From the NCBI RefSeq assembly GCF_020523825.1, contig NZ_JAJALK010000001.1, forward strand, positions 310,001 through 374,000: a stretch of DNA of 64,000 nt, read 5' to 3'. The notes under the pieces were generated by a model. The model worked only from the letters and a program-made list of their open reading frames with translations. It was not told where the DNA came from and did not search any database. The position numbers were made by a program, and so were the translations under genes. The DNA is from Methylobacterium brachiatum. GTDB taxonomy: Bacteria > Pseudomonadota > Alphaproteobacteria > Rhizobiales > Beijerinckiaceae. Shown in pieces: positions 37,812 to 46,582 of this stretch (position 1 is its first letter; every line of letters begins with the position of its first letter).

Positions 37812-39755
37812 ATGCCCCACCTGACATTCCTGCGCGACGACCTGAACGAGGCGGAGACCGGGGACGTCGCCGCCGACGAGCGCCGTCCCGCGACCGAGAC
37901 GCTCGCGGCCTTCGCGCTCGAAGCGGCGCTCTCGCCCGCCCAGCGCCGCCGCATCGCCGCCGACCCCGCCTTCGCCCTCGTCGTCCAGGTTCCGGCCGCC
38001 GACTGGGTCGAGCCGGTCCGCGAGGCGTGCGGGCGCCTGGCGGCGTGGGGTCACGTGGTGGCGCGCAACGGCGGTTCGAGAAGCGAGGACCGTGCGGACC
38101 GCGGAAACGACCGAGTGGCGGACCGGCTCGCCCGCGGCGACCGGGTGCTCGGGGTCTCGCAATCGCCTGCGCGCTACCTGCCTTCGGCCCTCGTCGCCGC
38201 GGCGGACCCGCACGTTCGGCTCCCTGGCGCGACCGACGCCGTGATCGCGCGGGTCGTCCGGGCCGCCACGGGGCGGCGTCCGACCCTGCCGCCCGGGATC
38301 GCCCGCGGGCTGGACTTCTTCGAGATCGCCGCCGCGGTGCGCGGGACGACGGCGCGGTCCTGCGTCGCGCGCCTCGCCGCGGCGGCGCGCTCGAAGGCCA
38401 CCGCGGATCCCGCCGTCGGGTCGGCGCCCGATTTCGCGACCCTGGTCGGCTTCGGCGATGCACATGCCTGGGGTACGCGCCTCATCGACGAGATCGCGAC
38501 CTGGCGCGCCTCCGGCGGCGCGCCCGCGTTCCAGCGGCTCGACAGGCACGTCGCCCTCAGTTCCGCCCCGGGGTTAGGAAAATCATCTTTCGTCCGCTCG
38601 CTCGCGAAGGCCGCGGGCCTGCCGCTGGTCGCGACCTCGGTCGGCGCCTGGTTCACCGGATCCGACGGACACCTGGGTGGCGTGCTCCGCGCCTGGGATG
38701 CCGCGTACACGCACGCGTGCGCGCTGGCGCCTAGTATTTTGTTCCTAGATGAGGCTGATAGTATTCCTAACAGAGCCACGATGGACAACCACGCGCGCGA
38801 GTGGTGGACCCCCTTGTGCACGAGCATTTTGCTCGGTTTCGATGCGCTCAACGCGCCCGGCGCCCCCGAGGTGTGCATCATCGCGGCGACGAACCACGGC
38901 GACAGGCTCGATCCCGCCTTGATCAGGCCCGGACGGCTGGGCCGGGTGATCGAGATCAAGCCGCCCTCGGCCGCCGACCTGGCGGTCATCTTCCGGCAAC
39001 ACCTCGACGACGGCGAGGTGCCCGACATGGACCTCGCGCCGCTCGGCGCGCTTGCGCTCGGCGCCAGCGGCGCCCAGGTCGCCGGGTGGGTGTCCGAGGC
39101 CCGTGCCGCCGCGCGCGCCGCCGGACGGCCGATGCGCCCGGAGGACCTGCTCGGCCGCGTCGCGCCGCCGGATCAAGGGAGCCCGGCGGACCGACGTCGG
39201 AGCGCGTACCACGAGGCGGGGCACGCCGTGGCGTTCGAGCGGATCGGTGCCCGCGTCGCCCAGGTCGACTTGGTCCCGCGCCGGGATTCGCTCGGCGCGA
39301 CCTCCGTGGCGACCCGCCTCGGCCAGTCGCCGACCCGCGCGGAGATCGAGGGCCTCGCGGTCGCGCTCCTGTGCGGACGGGCCGCCGAGATCCTGTTCCT
39401 CGGGGAGCCGAGCGCCGGGGCGGGCGGCGATAGCCGCTCGGACCTCGCGCGCGTGACGACCCTGCTCGCCGGCAACCACGCCTCGCTCGGCCTCGGCGAC
39501 CGGTTGACGTATCGCGGCGCCCCCCACGAGGTCGCGGTCGCGCTGTCGCTCGACCCCGCCCTTCTCGGGGCGGTCGAGCGCGACCTCGACCGGCTGAGCG
39601 GCGAGGCTTTGGCCGTCATGGAGGCGAACCGCACCGCCGTGGCGGCCGTCGCCGAGCTGCTGATCGCGCGGCGCCTGGTCTCGGGCGACGCGCTCCGGGC
39701 GCTGATCGCCGAGGCGGACCAACACCGCGCCGCGCAGGACGGAGGACAGCCGTGA
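37812..39755 (+). CDS. soluble FtsH-like AAA+ zinc protease
   Basis: A 647-residue protein from the ATG at 37812. The AAA+ core has Walker A APGLGKSS (252-259), Walker B ILFLDEAD (309-316), a sensor at AATNHGD and RPGRLGRV near 372. A M41-type protease follows, with HEAGH at 467-471 and the third ligand Asp in SRSDLARVT near 544. FtsH membrane helices are missing; instead there is a 200-residue N-terminal domain. It probably unfolds and degrades specific proteins in the cytosol. The Walker A and B codons are unusually AT-rich (see findings). It overlaps the next gene (GTGA). Confidence 0.85.
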   Translation: MPHLTFLRDDLNEAETGDVAADERRPATETLAAFALEAALSPAQRRRIAADPAFALVVQVPAADWVEPVREACGRLAAWGHVVARNGGSRSEDRADRGNDRVADRLARGDRVLGVSQSPARYLPSALVAAADPHVRLPGATDAVIARVVRAATGRRPTLPPGIARGLDFFEIAAAVRGTTARSCVARLAAAARSKATADPAVGSAPDFATLVGFGDAHAWGTRLIDEIATWRASGGAPAFQRLDRHVALSSAPGLGKSSFVRSLAKAAGLPLVATSVGAWFTGSDGHLGGVLRAWDAAYTHACALAPSILFLDEADSIPNRATMDNHAREWWTPLCTSILLGFDALNAPGAPEVCIIAATNHGDRLDPALIRPGRLGRVIEIKPPSAADLAVIFRQHLDDGEVPDMDLAPLGALALGASGAQVAGWVSEARAAARAAGRPMRPEDLLGRVAPPDQGSPADRRRSAYHEAGHAVAFERIGARVAQVDLVPRRDSLGATSVATRLGQSPTRAEIEGLAVALLCGRAAEILFLGEPSAGAGGDSRSDLARVTTLLAGNHASLGLGDRLTYRGAPHEVAVALSLDPALLGAVERDLDRLSGEALAVMEANRTAVAAVAELLIARRLVSGDALRALIAEADQHRAAQDGGQP

Positions 39756-40732
39756 CGCTCCACGTTCCCGATCCGGTGGCCCGGACCGAGGTGCATGCAC
39801 CGGTACCGACGGAAGGCCCGTCCGCCGTGCCGGCCGCCCCCGGGGCGCGGTCCGCCCCGTCGGAGCCCGTCCCGTTCCGTCTGTGGACCCTGTCCGACCT
39901 CAGGGTCGACCGGGCGCCCCACGTGCTGCCGGACCCGCTGCCGGACTTCGACGCCTTGCTCGTCCCGGGCGGGATCGCGCCCGGCCTGTGCCGGTCCGTG
40001 CGCTGGCTTGCGGACGCGCTCGGCGGCCGCCAGGGTCGGCGGCCGGTCGTCCTCGTCCCGGGACCGGCGGAGTACCTCGACGGCGAACCCGTGGGCGAGG
40101 CGCTCGCCGAGGCCGTGCCGCTCGGGGCGGCGCTGGGCATCACCGTGCTCCACGACGGCGCCGTTCGCCTCGGCGATCCGCTCCGGCCCGGGTTGGTCAT
40201 CCTGGGGGCGACGCTCTGGACGGACTTCGCCCTCGACGGCGTCGAGAACGCCCGGACCGCCCGCGCCCACGCCCGGAGCCGCTGGACGGTGACGGACAGG
40301 GCGGCGAGCGCGCCCGGGGTGCCCTTCTTCCCGCACGACGCGGCCGGCGCGCACGCCCGCTCGCGGGCCTTTATCGAGGACGCCCTCAACGCCGTCGCCG
40401 TCGGTGCCGGCCCGTACGGCCATATGCCGAATCCGGTCCTGCGCGACATCGGCCCGGGCGACCGGGCCGCGGTCGTCACCGGCTTCGCCCCATCACGGTC
40501 CTGCCTGCCGCCCACCCTGGCGAGGCCCGTGCTCGACCCGTGGCGGGTCTGCTGGCACGCCTCCGCCCTGGACCCCGTGATGGAGGGGTGGGGCGCCCCG
40601 GCCGTCTGGATCCACGGGAACGTGCCGCAGGCCTGCGACCTGCGGCTCGGGCGCACGCGCGTCGTGAGCAACCCCTACGACCCGGACGACCCGACGAACG
40701 GGTTCGACGCCAGCCGCACGATCCTGGTCTGA
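39752..40732 (+). CDS. metallophosphoesterase-like protein lacking all metal ligands
   Basis: A 326-residue protein from a GTG that overlaps the protease stop. It aligns along its length with the active enzyme at 36936: FRLWTLSDLRVDRAP, VILGATLWTDFALDGVENAR, HARSRAFIEDALN and LGRTRVVSNPYDP. Yet each motif is altered: DLH to DLR, GD to GG, GNHE to GPAE, THH to TGF and GHVH to GNVP. It cannot bind the two metal ions in the usual way and is best read as a pseudoenzyme, perhaps a binding or regulatory subunit. The reading frame is intact, so it is not simply decaying. Confidence 0.8.
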   Translation: MTLHVPDPVARTEVHAPVPTEGPSAVPAAPGARSAPSEPVPFRLWTLSDLRVDRAPHVLPDPLPDFDALLVPGGIAPGLCRSVRWLADALGGRQGRRPVVLVPGPAEYLDGEPVGEALAEAVPLGAALGITVLHDGAVRLGDPLRPGLVILGATLWTDFALDGVENARTARAHARSRWTVTDRAASAPGVPFFPHDAAGAHARSRAFIEDALNAVAVGAGPYGHMPNPVLRDIGPGDRAAVVTGFAPSRSCLPPTLARPVLDPWRVCWHASALDPVMEGWGAPAVWIHGNVPQACDLRLGRTRVVSNPYDPDDPTNGFDASRTILV

Positions 40733-40755
40733 CAGCCGCCCCGGAGAACCGCCCC

Positions 40756-41676
40756 ATGCACGAGACCTGCTCCCCGTCGCCCCGGCTTCGGCTCCCCTCC
40801 ATGTCCGACGCGAGCGCACCCGCGGCCGGCGCGCGCTCCGCCGTCCGCCACGACCGTCGGCCGGCGGCGGAACCCGGCGCGGAAGCGGACGCGCTCCTCG
40901 TCGTCGATATCGAGACCGTGCCGGACGAAACGCTGATGCCGCCGCCCGAGGTGTGGGCCCGGGACAGGTTTCCGAAATGCGCGTGGCACGCCGTGGTCGC
41001 GGTCAGCTTCGTGCAGGCGGAGATCCTGCGCGACGGCGACACGGGACTGGAGGAATATCGGGTCACCGCCTGCAGGAGCGGCGGCGAGGCGGGCTGGGAC
41101 GAGGCCCGCATCCTGCGCGGCTTCTGGCGGCACTTCGCCTCCGGCAGATTCCGGCTCGTCACCTGGAACGGCCGCGGCTTCGACATGCCGACGCTGCTCC
41201 ACCGCACGATGCTCCACGGCATCTCGGCGGAAGCCTGGTTCCGGCGCGGCACGCGCTGGTCGGGCTACGGCAACCGGTACGGCGGCGCCCACGTCGACGT
41301 CATGGACGAGATGTCCGGGTTCGGGTGCGCCAGCCGGCTCACCCTGGAGGAGGCGGCCGCGCTGGTCGGCATGCCGGGCAAACTCGGCGAGCACGGGTCG
41401 CTGGTGGCCGACATGGTCGCCGCCGGCGAGATCGAGCGCGTCCGGGCGTATTGCGAGACCGACACGATGACGACCTTCGGCATCTACGTCCGCCATGCGT
41501 ATCTCGCCGGCCGGACCGACGCCGCGGCCCACGACAGGGCGATCGCAGGCCTCCAGGATTACCTGGAGCTGGAGCGGACCCGCAGACCGCATCTAGGCGC
41601 CTACCTCGATGCCTGGCGACGCCTGTCCGACACGCGGCCGGCGTTCGTCGTCGACAGGGACCGCCGGGGCGGATGA
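40756..41676 (+). CDS. PolB-type 3'-5' exonuclease (DEDDy-like)
   Basis: About 306 residues from the ATG at 40756; an ATG at 40801 is also possible. It matches predicted PolB-related 3'-5' exonucleases: Exo I LLVVDIETVPD (D51, E53), Exo II LVTWNGRGFDMPTL (near 135-147) and Exo III RAYCETDTMTT (D236). All acidic catalytic residues are present. No polymerase domain follows. It likely trims single-stranded or mismatched DNA ends. It follows the dead phosphoesterase by 23 bases in the same run. Confidence 0.82.
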   Translation: MHETCSPSPRLRLPSMSDASAPAAGARSAVRHDRRPAAEPGAEADALLVVDIETVPDETLMPPPEVWARDRFPKCAWHAVVAVSFVQAEILRDGDTGLEEYRVTACRSGGEAGWDEARILRGFWRHFASGRFRLVTWNGRGFDMPTLLHRTMLHGISAEAWFRRGTRWSGYGNRYGGAHVDVMDEMSGFGCASRLTLEEAAALVGMPGKLGEHGSLVADMVAAGEIERVRAYCETDTMTTFGIYVRHAYLAGRTDAAAHDRAIAGLQDYLELERTRRPHLGAYLDAWRRLSDTRPAFVVDRDRRGG

Positions 41677-42239
41677 CCCTCGCCCTCGGGTCCCGGTCCC
41701 GTCCTCCCGGGTCGCGGGGCGCGGGGCGCGGCACCCGGATCGGGCTCGGGGCCCCGGTCCAGATCGCCGCGTCTCGGGCCCGGGCCGCGCGGCGTCGCCG
41801 GCACACCGGACCGGCCGCCGGCGCACGCGCCCGGACCGGTGACGCCCACCGCGGGCGCCGTCGTGCGACGGATGCCGAAGCGGCGCGCCGCGGTCCGGCG
41901 CCCCATGCGTTCGCGCCGTGCCGCCTGAGGCGGCCCGGTCCCCGAGAACCCCTGGATGTCGAGGCGGGACATGGCGGAACGCGCGAGCGGAACTTCACCG
42001 GGGTCGCCGTCGGGAACGTCGCGGCCGGCGGCGGCGCGGCGGCGCGGCGGCACGTCCCGGCAGGGTCGGGGACGGCGTTTGTGCCTTGCCGCGCGCCTCG
42101 CACAATGGGCTGTGCGCCCGAATCCCGGGCGCCGTCCAAGGACAGGACCGACCCGGCCCGGCCTCCGCGCACAGTCCCGGTGCGAGGTCGTGCCGTGCGC
42201 CTCGACCGGACGCCCGCGCGCCTGGGGCACCGTCCGGCC
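41677..42239. other. 563-base stretch without a convincing gene
   Basis: Several long overlapping ORFs cross this very GC-rich stretch, all of low-complexity Arg/Pro/Gly composition with no domain or start signal. It may be a leader or a decayed gene. Confidence 0.35.
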
Positions 42240-43601
42240 ATGCATCCCGACCCCGAATTCCCGGTTTCCCCCGCCGGCGTCCGCCCGGCGCGGGCGGACG
42301 TGCACGAACTCGCGCGGGCGCGGCAGGCCATCTCCGCCCTGGCCCATCCCGACACGCGGCCCATCGTTGATACGGCCATGGGCACCCTGCATGCGGCGCT
42401 CTCCGGGGGCGGTCTCCAGGTCTCCAAGATCCCCGGGCTGCAGAGCGCCATCCGCAAACACGTCAGGCAGGCCTGGATGGATGGCATCGTCGCCCCCCTC
42501 GCCCGGTCGCGCCATCCGGCCGACCGCGCCGTGCTCGACGCGATCCCGAAGGATTTCGCCCTGAGGGCCCACGCCGAGGTGCTGGCCGCCCTGGAACGGA
42601 TCGCCCGTTGGGTCCCCGAGGATGCCGAAGGCACGCGGGCGCACCTCGGGCGGGCCTTCGAGTACCTGCGGATGCTGCCGCTCATCCTGCAGGCCCTCGC
42701 CGACCTCGAAGACCTCGCGCCGGGCGCCACTCGAACGGGCCGCCCCGCGTCCGGACCCGGTTCCGCGGCCCTTGCCGACGCCGCCGCACTGGTCCAGCGC
42801 CGGCTCAGGGCGGCGCTGTCGCCGGGCCTTCCATCCTTGATCGGCGACCTGGCCGACCTGGTTCACCGCGCCCCCCCGGCCGCGGCCGACGTCCCCGCGC
42901 TGCGCTGGACGGCCGCCGCGCTCCTCGCGCCGCCCGCGCGCGGCGCCCGGACATCGGACCGGGGCGGTCCGCAATGGCGCCGGAGCCTCGCCGGCGCGCT
43001 CTCCCGCGACCTGATAGACGAGGCGCTCGCGCCGGCCGCAGGTCGACTGCTGCGCCGGCATGCCGGCCTGGAGATCGGGGACGCCCGCTATGCCCGGCAA
43101 GAGGGACACGGAGGCCGGCTAGACCTCGCCCTGTCCCGCGCCGGCGTCAGGCTGCTCCTGACGGTCCGCTTCGACGTCGCCGCCGGGCGGTTCGAGCAAT
43201 CCTCCGCGGTCGTCTCGTCGGACGGCGCGCCGACGACGCTCGCGCCCGAAGACACCGATGCACTCCTCGATGCGTCCATCCCCGACGAGCTCGACACACC
43301 CGCACATCGCGCGATGCGCCGCCTCTCGCGGCTGGACCGCGCGCCCATCCTCCACATGCACGTCAACGGGACCGGCGAGCTCCAGGTCGCTCCTGAGGCG
43401 GTTCGGACGCAGGATGCCGGGTTGCTGGAGGAGCTTGTCCGCACCGCCGACGAGGAGGGAAGCGCCGTCAGGTTCGACCCGGTCCGCGACCTCGTGCTGG
43501 CGTCCGGCTTGGTCGAGATCGGCTTCGAGTGGCACGACGGGCCGGCCGGTCGGTGCCTGATCCGCGCCCCGGCCCAACCCACCGGTCGGCCAGGCCCATG
43601 A
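42240..43601 (+). CDS. hypothetical protein, helical
   Basis: About 453 residues from the ATG at 42240; upstream in-frame starts give only Arg/Pro-rich sequence. The first half is helical (ARADVHELARARQAISALAH, AVLDAIPKDFALRAHAEVLA) and the C-terminal half looks like a mixed alpha/beta domain (ARAGVRLLLTVRFDVAA, APILHMHVNGTGELQVA, LVEIGFEWHDG). No family is recognised. Composition suggests a real gene. It ends the plus-strand run that starts at 35335. Confidence 0.55.
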   Translation: MHPDPEFPVSPAGVRPARADVHELARARQAISALAHPDTRPIVDTAMGTLHAALSGGGLQVSKIPGLQSAIRKHVRQAWMDGIVAPLARSRHPADRAVLDAIPKDFALRAHAEVLAALERIARWVPEDAEGTRAHLGRAFEYLRMLPLILQALADLEDLAPGATRTGRPASGPGSAALADAAALVQRRLRAALSPGLPSLIGDLADLVHRAPPAAADVPALRWTAAALLAPPARGARTSDRGGPQWRRSLAGALSRDLIDEALAPAAGRLLRRHAGLEIGDARYARQEGHGGRLDLALSRAGVRLLLTVRFDVAAGRFEQSSAVVSSDGAPTTLAPEDTDALLDASIPDELDTPAHRAMRRLSRLDRAPILHMHVNGTGELQVAPEAVRTQDAGLLEELVRTADEEGSAVRFDPVRDLVLASGLVEIGFEWHDGPAGRCLIRAPAQPTGRPGP

Positions 43602-44129
43602 CGACCAGGTCCGGGACGGCCGGGTCGCCGACCGGCTCGGGGGCCCTGTCGACGGCAAAGCCGCTCGGCCAGTGCGAGGGTCGCGATACCCGCTGACCCC
43701 CGAGGGCCAGCTTGATGAACTGCGGCATACGCCTTCGTCTCGGCGCAGATGCTGATTAGAATACGCAGACCGACATTTGGTACGGCGGCCTGTGCTCGAA
43801 TGAATGCTTCATCGACTTGAAGATCGACGAACGCGGACGTGGCGTTTGCGGGCGCCCTTGGTCACTTCGATGGTCGCCAGCCGTTCGATACACGCGACAC
43901 TCCGCCGGAGGATGACCCGGGGACGCGACGGACAAGATTGGCCGGGTGCGCGATCCGGTTTCACTCACCCGGTCGACCGGGCCGACCGGGTGAGGTTCCG
44001 TTTACCACGTCCGGTGGACCTGGGCGAAAGAACTTGCGGCCTGGCGGGCACCCGGTCTATGGTCCGATCAGCAGGTCGCGGAGCTACTCCGGACCTGGAT
44101 GCGGACCTGGACCTGGTCGGGGGTGCCGA
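43602..44129. other. intergenic region with 31-base palindrome
   Basis: No well-supported gene. A short minus-strand ORF (43600-43728 before it runs into the neighbour) starts PQFIKLALGGQRV and may be a gene remnant. The main feature is the palindrome at 43964-43994. Confidence 0.4.
43964..43994. promoter_or_regulatory. 31-base near-perfect palindrome
   Basis: CTCACCCGGTCG is inverted as CGACCGGGTGAG with only a short imperfect centre. It lies about 136 bases before the gene at 44130. It could be an operator, a partition-type site or a hairpin; no T-tract follows, so it does not look like a simple terminator. Confidence 0.5.
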
Positions 44130-44639
44130 ATGGATGTGATCATTCAGATGTGCCAGGAGCGCGACCGGGCCCGGCAAGCCGCCGCGGACAGGACGCGGCA
44201 GCTTCAGGAGCTCATGTTGGAACACGTGAGCGCCATCGCGGCGGAGACAGCCAAGGCGGCCCGCCTCGACCAGGTGATCGCGACCCTGCGGCAGGGGGCT
44301 GCCTACGCGCCGGAGCCGACGCCGGCGGCCGACCAGGCCGAGACGGAAGCGCCGGCCCAGCCGCTGCCGGCCGACGAGCCGGTCTCGGGCGGGGCCGAGC
44401 GGGAGCCGGTGCCGCAAGTCTCGGGCCTGGTCGCCCAAGTCATCGTCGACGCACTCGCGAAGGCGGGCGCCAAGGGGCTGTCGGGAAGCGAAGTCAATGA
44501 CGCGGTTCGGGACGCCGGCTTCACGCTCGATGCCTCGGAGAAAAACAAGACCCGCCTTAAGAATAAAAACCTCGTTTACCATGATCGCAAGGCACAACAT
44601 TGGTATCTGAAAGATCCAACGAAGGCCTCGGCGTCATAA
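44130..44639 (+). CDS. hypothetical coiled-coil / winged-helix-like protein
   Basis: A 169-residue protein from the ATG at 44130. Residues 5-55 form a coiled coil (RTRQLQELMLEHVSAIAAE), an acidic Pro/Ala linker follows, and the C-terminal 70 residues look like a small winged-helix domain (VSGLVAQVIVDALAKAGAK, GLSGSEVNDAVRDAGFTLD, NLVYHDRKAQHWYLKD). The last 35 codons are noticeably AT-richer than the rest. It may bind DNA. Its position before the transposition operon is suggestive but unproven. Confidence 0.6.
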   Translation: MDVIIQMCQERDRARQAAADRTRQLQELMLEHVSAIAAETAKAARLDQVIATLRQGAAYAPEPTPAADQAETEAPAQPLPADEPVSGGAEREPVPQVSGLVAQVIVDALAKAGAKGLSGSEVNDAVRDAGFTLDASEKNKTRLKNKNLVYHDRKAQHWYLKDPTKASAS

Positions 44640-44685
44640 GACCAGTCTAGATCCAACAACTCATCAATCATCGAGGAGAATGGCA

Positions 44686-44766
44686 ATGCGCAACATATCT
44701 CGCGCAGCCCTCCGCGCGCGCTCGCGCGACCCACCGGATCGGGAAGTGATCGGAGCGGCAAAATAA
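44686..44766 (+). CDS. possible 26-residue microprotein
   Basis: An ORF of 26 codons (MRNISRAALRARSRDPPDRE...) with GAGGAG seven bases before the ATG and a strong hairpin starting at its stop codon. The layout suggests a small translated transcript; the sequence has no recognisable function. Confidence 0.3.
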   Translation: MRNISRAALRARSRDPPDREVIGAAK

Positions 44767-44798
44767 AAGCGCACGGTCCGATCCGGACCGCACGCTTT
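44766..44798. terminator. hairpin, possible bidirectional terminator
   Basis: AAAGCG-CA-CGGTCCG pairs with CGGACCG-CA-CGCTTT around a three-base loop: a 15-base stem interrupted by one two-base mismatch, with A's before and T's after. Confidence 0.5.
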
Positions 44799-45103
44799 GA
44801 GCTTGCCCGCAACCGAGCTGCGAAGCCGTAGCAGGTTAGGACTGGCCCGTCGGCCGAGAGCTTGAGCCCTCTCGACCGCGTCATTGCCAGACCTCGTGAT
44901 CACGATTGCCGAAAACCAGACCGGCCAACCACCGGGATCAAGGCCGACATTCGAGACCGACGACGTATGCCAGCTCTCGCCTGCGAAAGCAAGCGGGCTG
45001 CGCTCCGCCTCCTCGGGATCCGCCGGCCCAAGCCGGCCGCGCCCGGACCGTCCCCGCGACGGATCCGGACCGGCCCCGCGCGACCCCATCCGAGGAGAGC
45101 ATC

Positions 45104-45274
45104 ATGAACGAGCCGTACCGCGTCGAGCCCCTCACGGCCGACTTCCAGCCGCCCCTCGCCCCCCTGATCGACCGAGCCTTCGATGCCTGGGACGGGGACG
45201 TCGCCGCGCTGCTCGGCGTCCCGCGGGGGACGTTCGAGCGGGAGACCGAGGCCAGCGAGCCCACCGAGTTCTGA
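45104..45274 (+). CDS. small acidic protein upstream of Tn7-like operon
   Basis: A 56-residue protein with a good ribosome site (GAGGAGAG) before the ATG at 45104. Sequence includes PPLAPLIDRAFDAWDGDVAALLGV and ends ETEASEPTEF. No family is recognised. It is the first gene of the run leading into the dead TnsB-like gene, separated from it by 108 bases that hold a hairpin and a pentamer repeat. Confidence 0.5.
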   Translation: MNEPYRVEPLTADFQPPLAPLIDRAFDAWDGDVAALLGVPRGTFERETEASEPTEF

Positions 45275-45286
45275 GCCGCCGACGAA

Positions 45287-45335
45287 GCCCCGGCCTCCGG
45301 GCCGGGGCCGCCATCCCATCCCATCCCATCCCATC
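45287..45335. repeat. GC hairpin followed by five CCATC repeats
   Basis: GCCCCGGCC pairs with GGCCGGGGC (45287-45308), then CCATC is repeated five times in tandem (45311-45335). The run lies in the untranslated gap before 45383. The repeat could vary in copy number and so alter spacing or expression. Confidence 0.5.
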
Positions 45336-45382
45336 CAATCAACAAGGCTGGCCCCGTCCGCCTTTCAAGGACCCATACGACC

Positions 45383-46582
45383 ATGAAGCAGCTCGAACTT
45401 TTTCCGTCGACGACTGCCGACGCTGACCGTCTCCGGGCCGAGATCCAGGCCCTCGACGAGATGACGGAGCGCGAGCGCGCCGCCGCGCTGCGCCGCCACC
45501 GCTATGTGCGGGCGGTCGAGGACCTCCCGCAGGGACGGCGGGGTGACCGCCACCTGCGGGCCGCGATCCGCGCCGTCTGCGAGCTGAGCGACGACGTCGA
45601 TCCGCCCACGCCGCGCCAGGTCAGGACATGGGAAGCGCGGCTTAGGGAGGCCGGCGGCAACCCGGCCGGCCTCGCCGACCGGCGGATGGCGCGGTTGCCC
45701 CGGCAGCAGACCCACTGGGCCCCGTGGATCGGCGAGCTTGTCGACCAGGTCGTGGCCGAGGCCGACCCGCGCCTGGGCGTCACGCTGACGGCCATGGCCC
45801 GCCTCGCACAGGCGAGGTGCTTGGAAGCGGCGCCTGCGCGGGGCGGCGCGGCCGCCCACGTTCCCGGTTTCCGGACCCTCGTGCGGATGGTCGGCGACCG
45901 TCTGCGTTCCCTGCAGCAGGCGTATCGGTACCGGCAGCTCTCGTGCGGGCGTCCTCTCGCCGAGGTCGTCGTCGCCCGGGAAGTCCTGCGGCTCGCCATC
46001 CCGGAACTCGGCGCCGACCGCGTCCACCTGGTCACCGCACGCGACAGCTACAGCGGCGTGATCGTGGCGGCGGCGCTCGGCATTGCGCCGCCGGACGGGG
46101 AGGACCTGCTCGGCCTGTTCGGGGCGCGGACCGCGACGGCTGCCGCGGAGCCGCTCGGCGCCGCCCGCCTGTGCATGGGGCTGCCGGAGGTGATCGTGCT
46201 GGACCATGATCCCGCCTTCCTCGGCGCCACGTTCCAGCATTCCGCGGCGGCGCTCGGCATCCGGCTGCACTTCGCCGGGGTCGACCATCCGGGCGCTCCC
46301 TGCCGGGCAGCGGGCCTGCAGCGCTGGCTGACGGCCCGGGGGGAGGCGGTCGAGGACGCAGGAGGCCTGATGGCGGGGGCGCACGCCTGGCTCGCCGATC
46401 TGGACTTCCGCCGCTCCGGAGCGGACCGGCGGACCCCGCTGGACCGCTGGCAGGAGGGGGTCGCTCGCTATCCCATCCGGCTGTCGCCGGGGGCCGCTCC
46501 CGCGATCCGGACCGGCGAGGAATCGGGTGGCGCCGACGCAGCCGAGGGGCCTGACGGCCGCGACACCCGGCGGCGGCCCTGA
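45383..46582 (+). CDS. TnsB-like transposase core with two catalytic residues replaced
   Basis: A 399-residue protein. It aligns with the active TnsB at 47498. RPLAEVVVARE (190-200) matches RPLEIVEVDHT, so the first catalytic Asp is Ala198. LPEVIVLDHDPAF (268-279) keeps the second Asp (274). HPGAPCRAAGLQR matches KPHLKGKVER, so the catalytic Glu is Ala310. The following RTPLDRWQEGVARY matches RTPLLRWQDLAGY of TnsB. The N-terminal TnsB domain is missing. It should fold like a transposase but not cut or join DNA. The stop overlaps the TnsA start by one base. Confidence 0.78.
   Translation: MKQLELFPSTTADADRLRAEIQALDEMTERERAAALRRHRYVRAVEDLPQGRRGDRHLRAAIRAVCELSDDVDPPTPRQVRTWEARLREAGGNPAGLADRRMARLPRQQTHWAPWIGELVDQVVAEADPRLGVTLTAMARLAQARCLEAAPARGGAAAHVPGFRTLVRMVGDRLRSLQQAYRYRQLSCGRPLAEVVVAREVLRLAIPELGADRVHLVTARDSYSGVIVAAALGIAPPDGEDLLGLFGARTATAAAEPLGAARLCMGLPEVIVLDHDPAFLGATFQHSAAALGIRLHFAGVDHPGAPCRAAGLQRWLTARGEAVEDAGGLMAGAHAWLADLDFRRSGADRRTPLDRWQEGVARYPIRLSPGAAPAIRTGEESGGADAAEGPDGRDTRRRP

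Noticed and set aside
43468..43728. Minus-strand ORF starting PQFIKLALGGQRV with DLVVMGLADRWV
   Set aside because: The first 45 codons look gene-like, perhaps an FlbD-like remnant, but the frame then runs antisense into the 42240 gene and no ribosome site is clear. Too weak to annotate.
44576..44884. 102-codon minus-strand ORF over the hairpin region
   Set aside because: It crosses the strong hairpin and overlaps the plus-strand gene at 44130; composition does not look coding.
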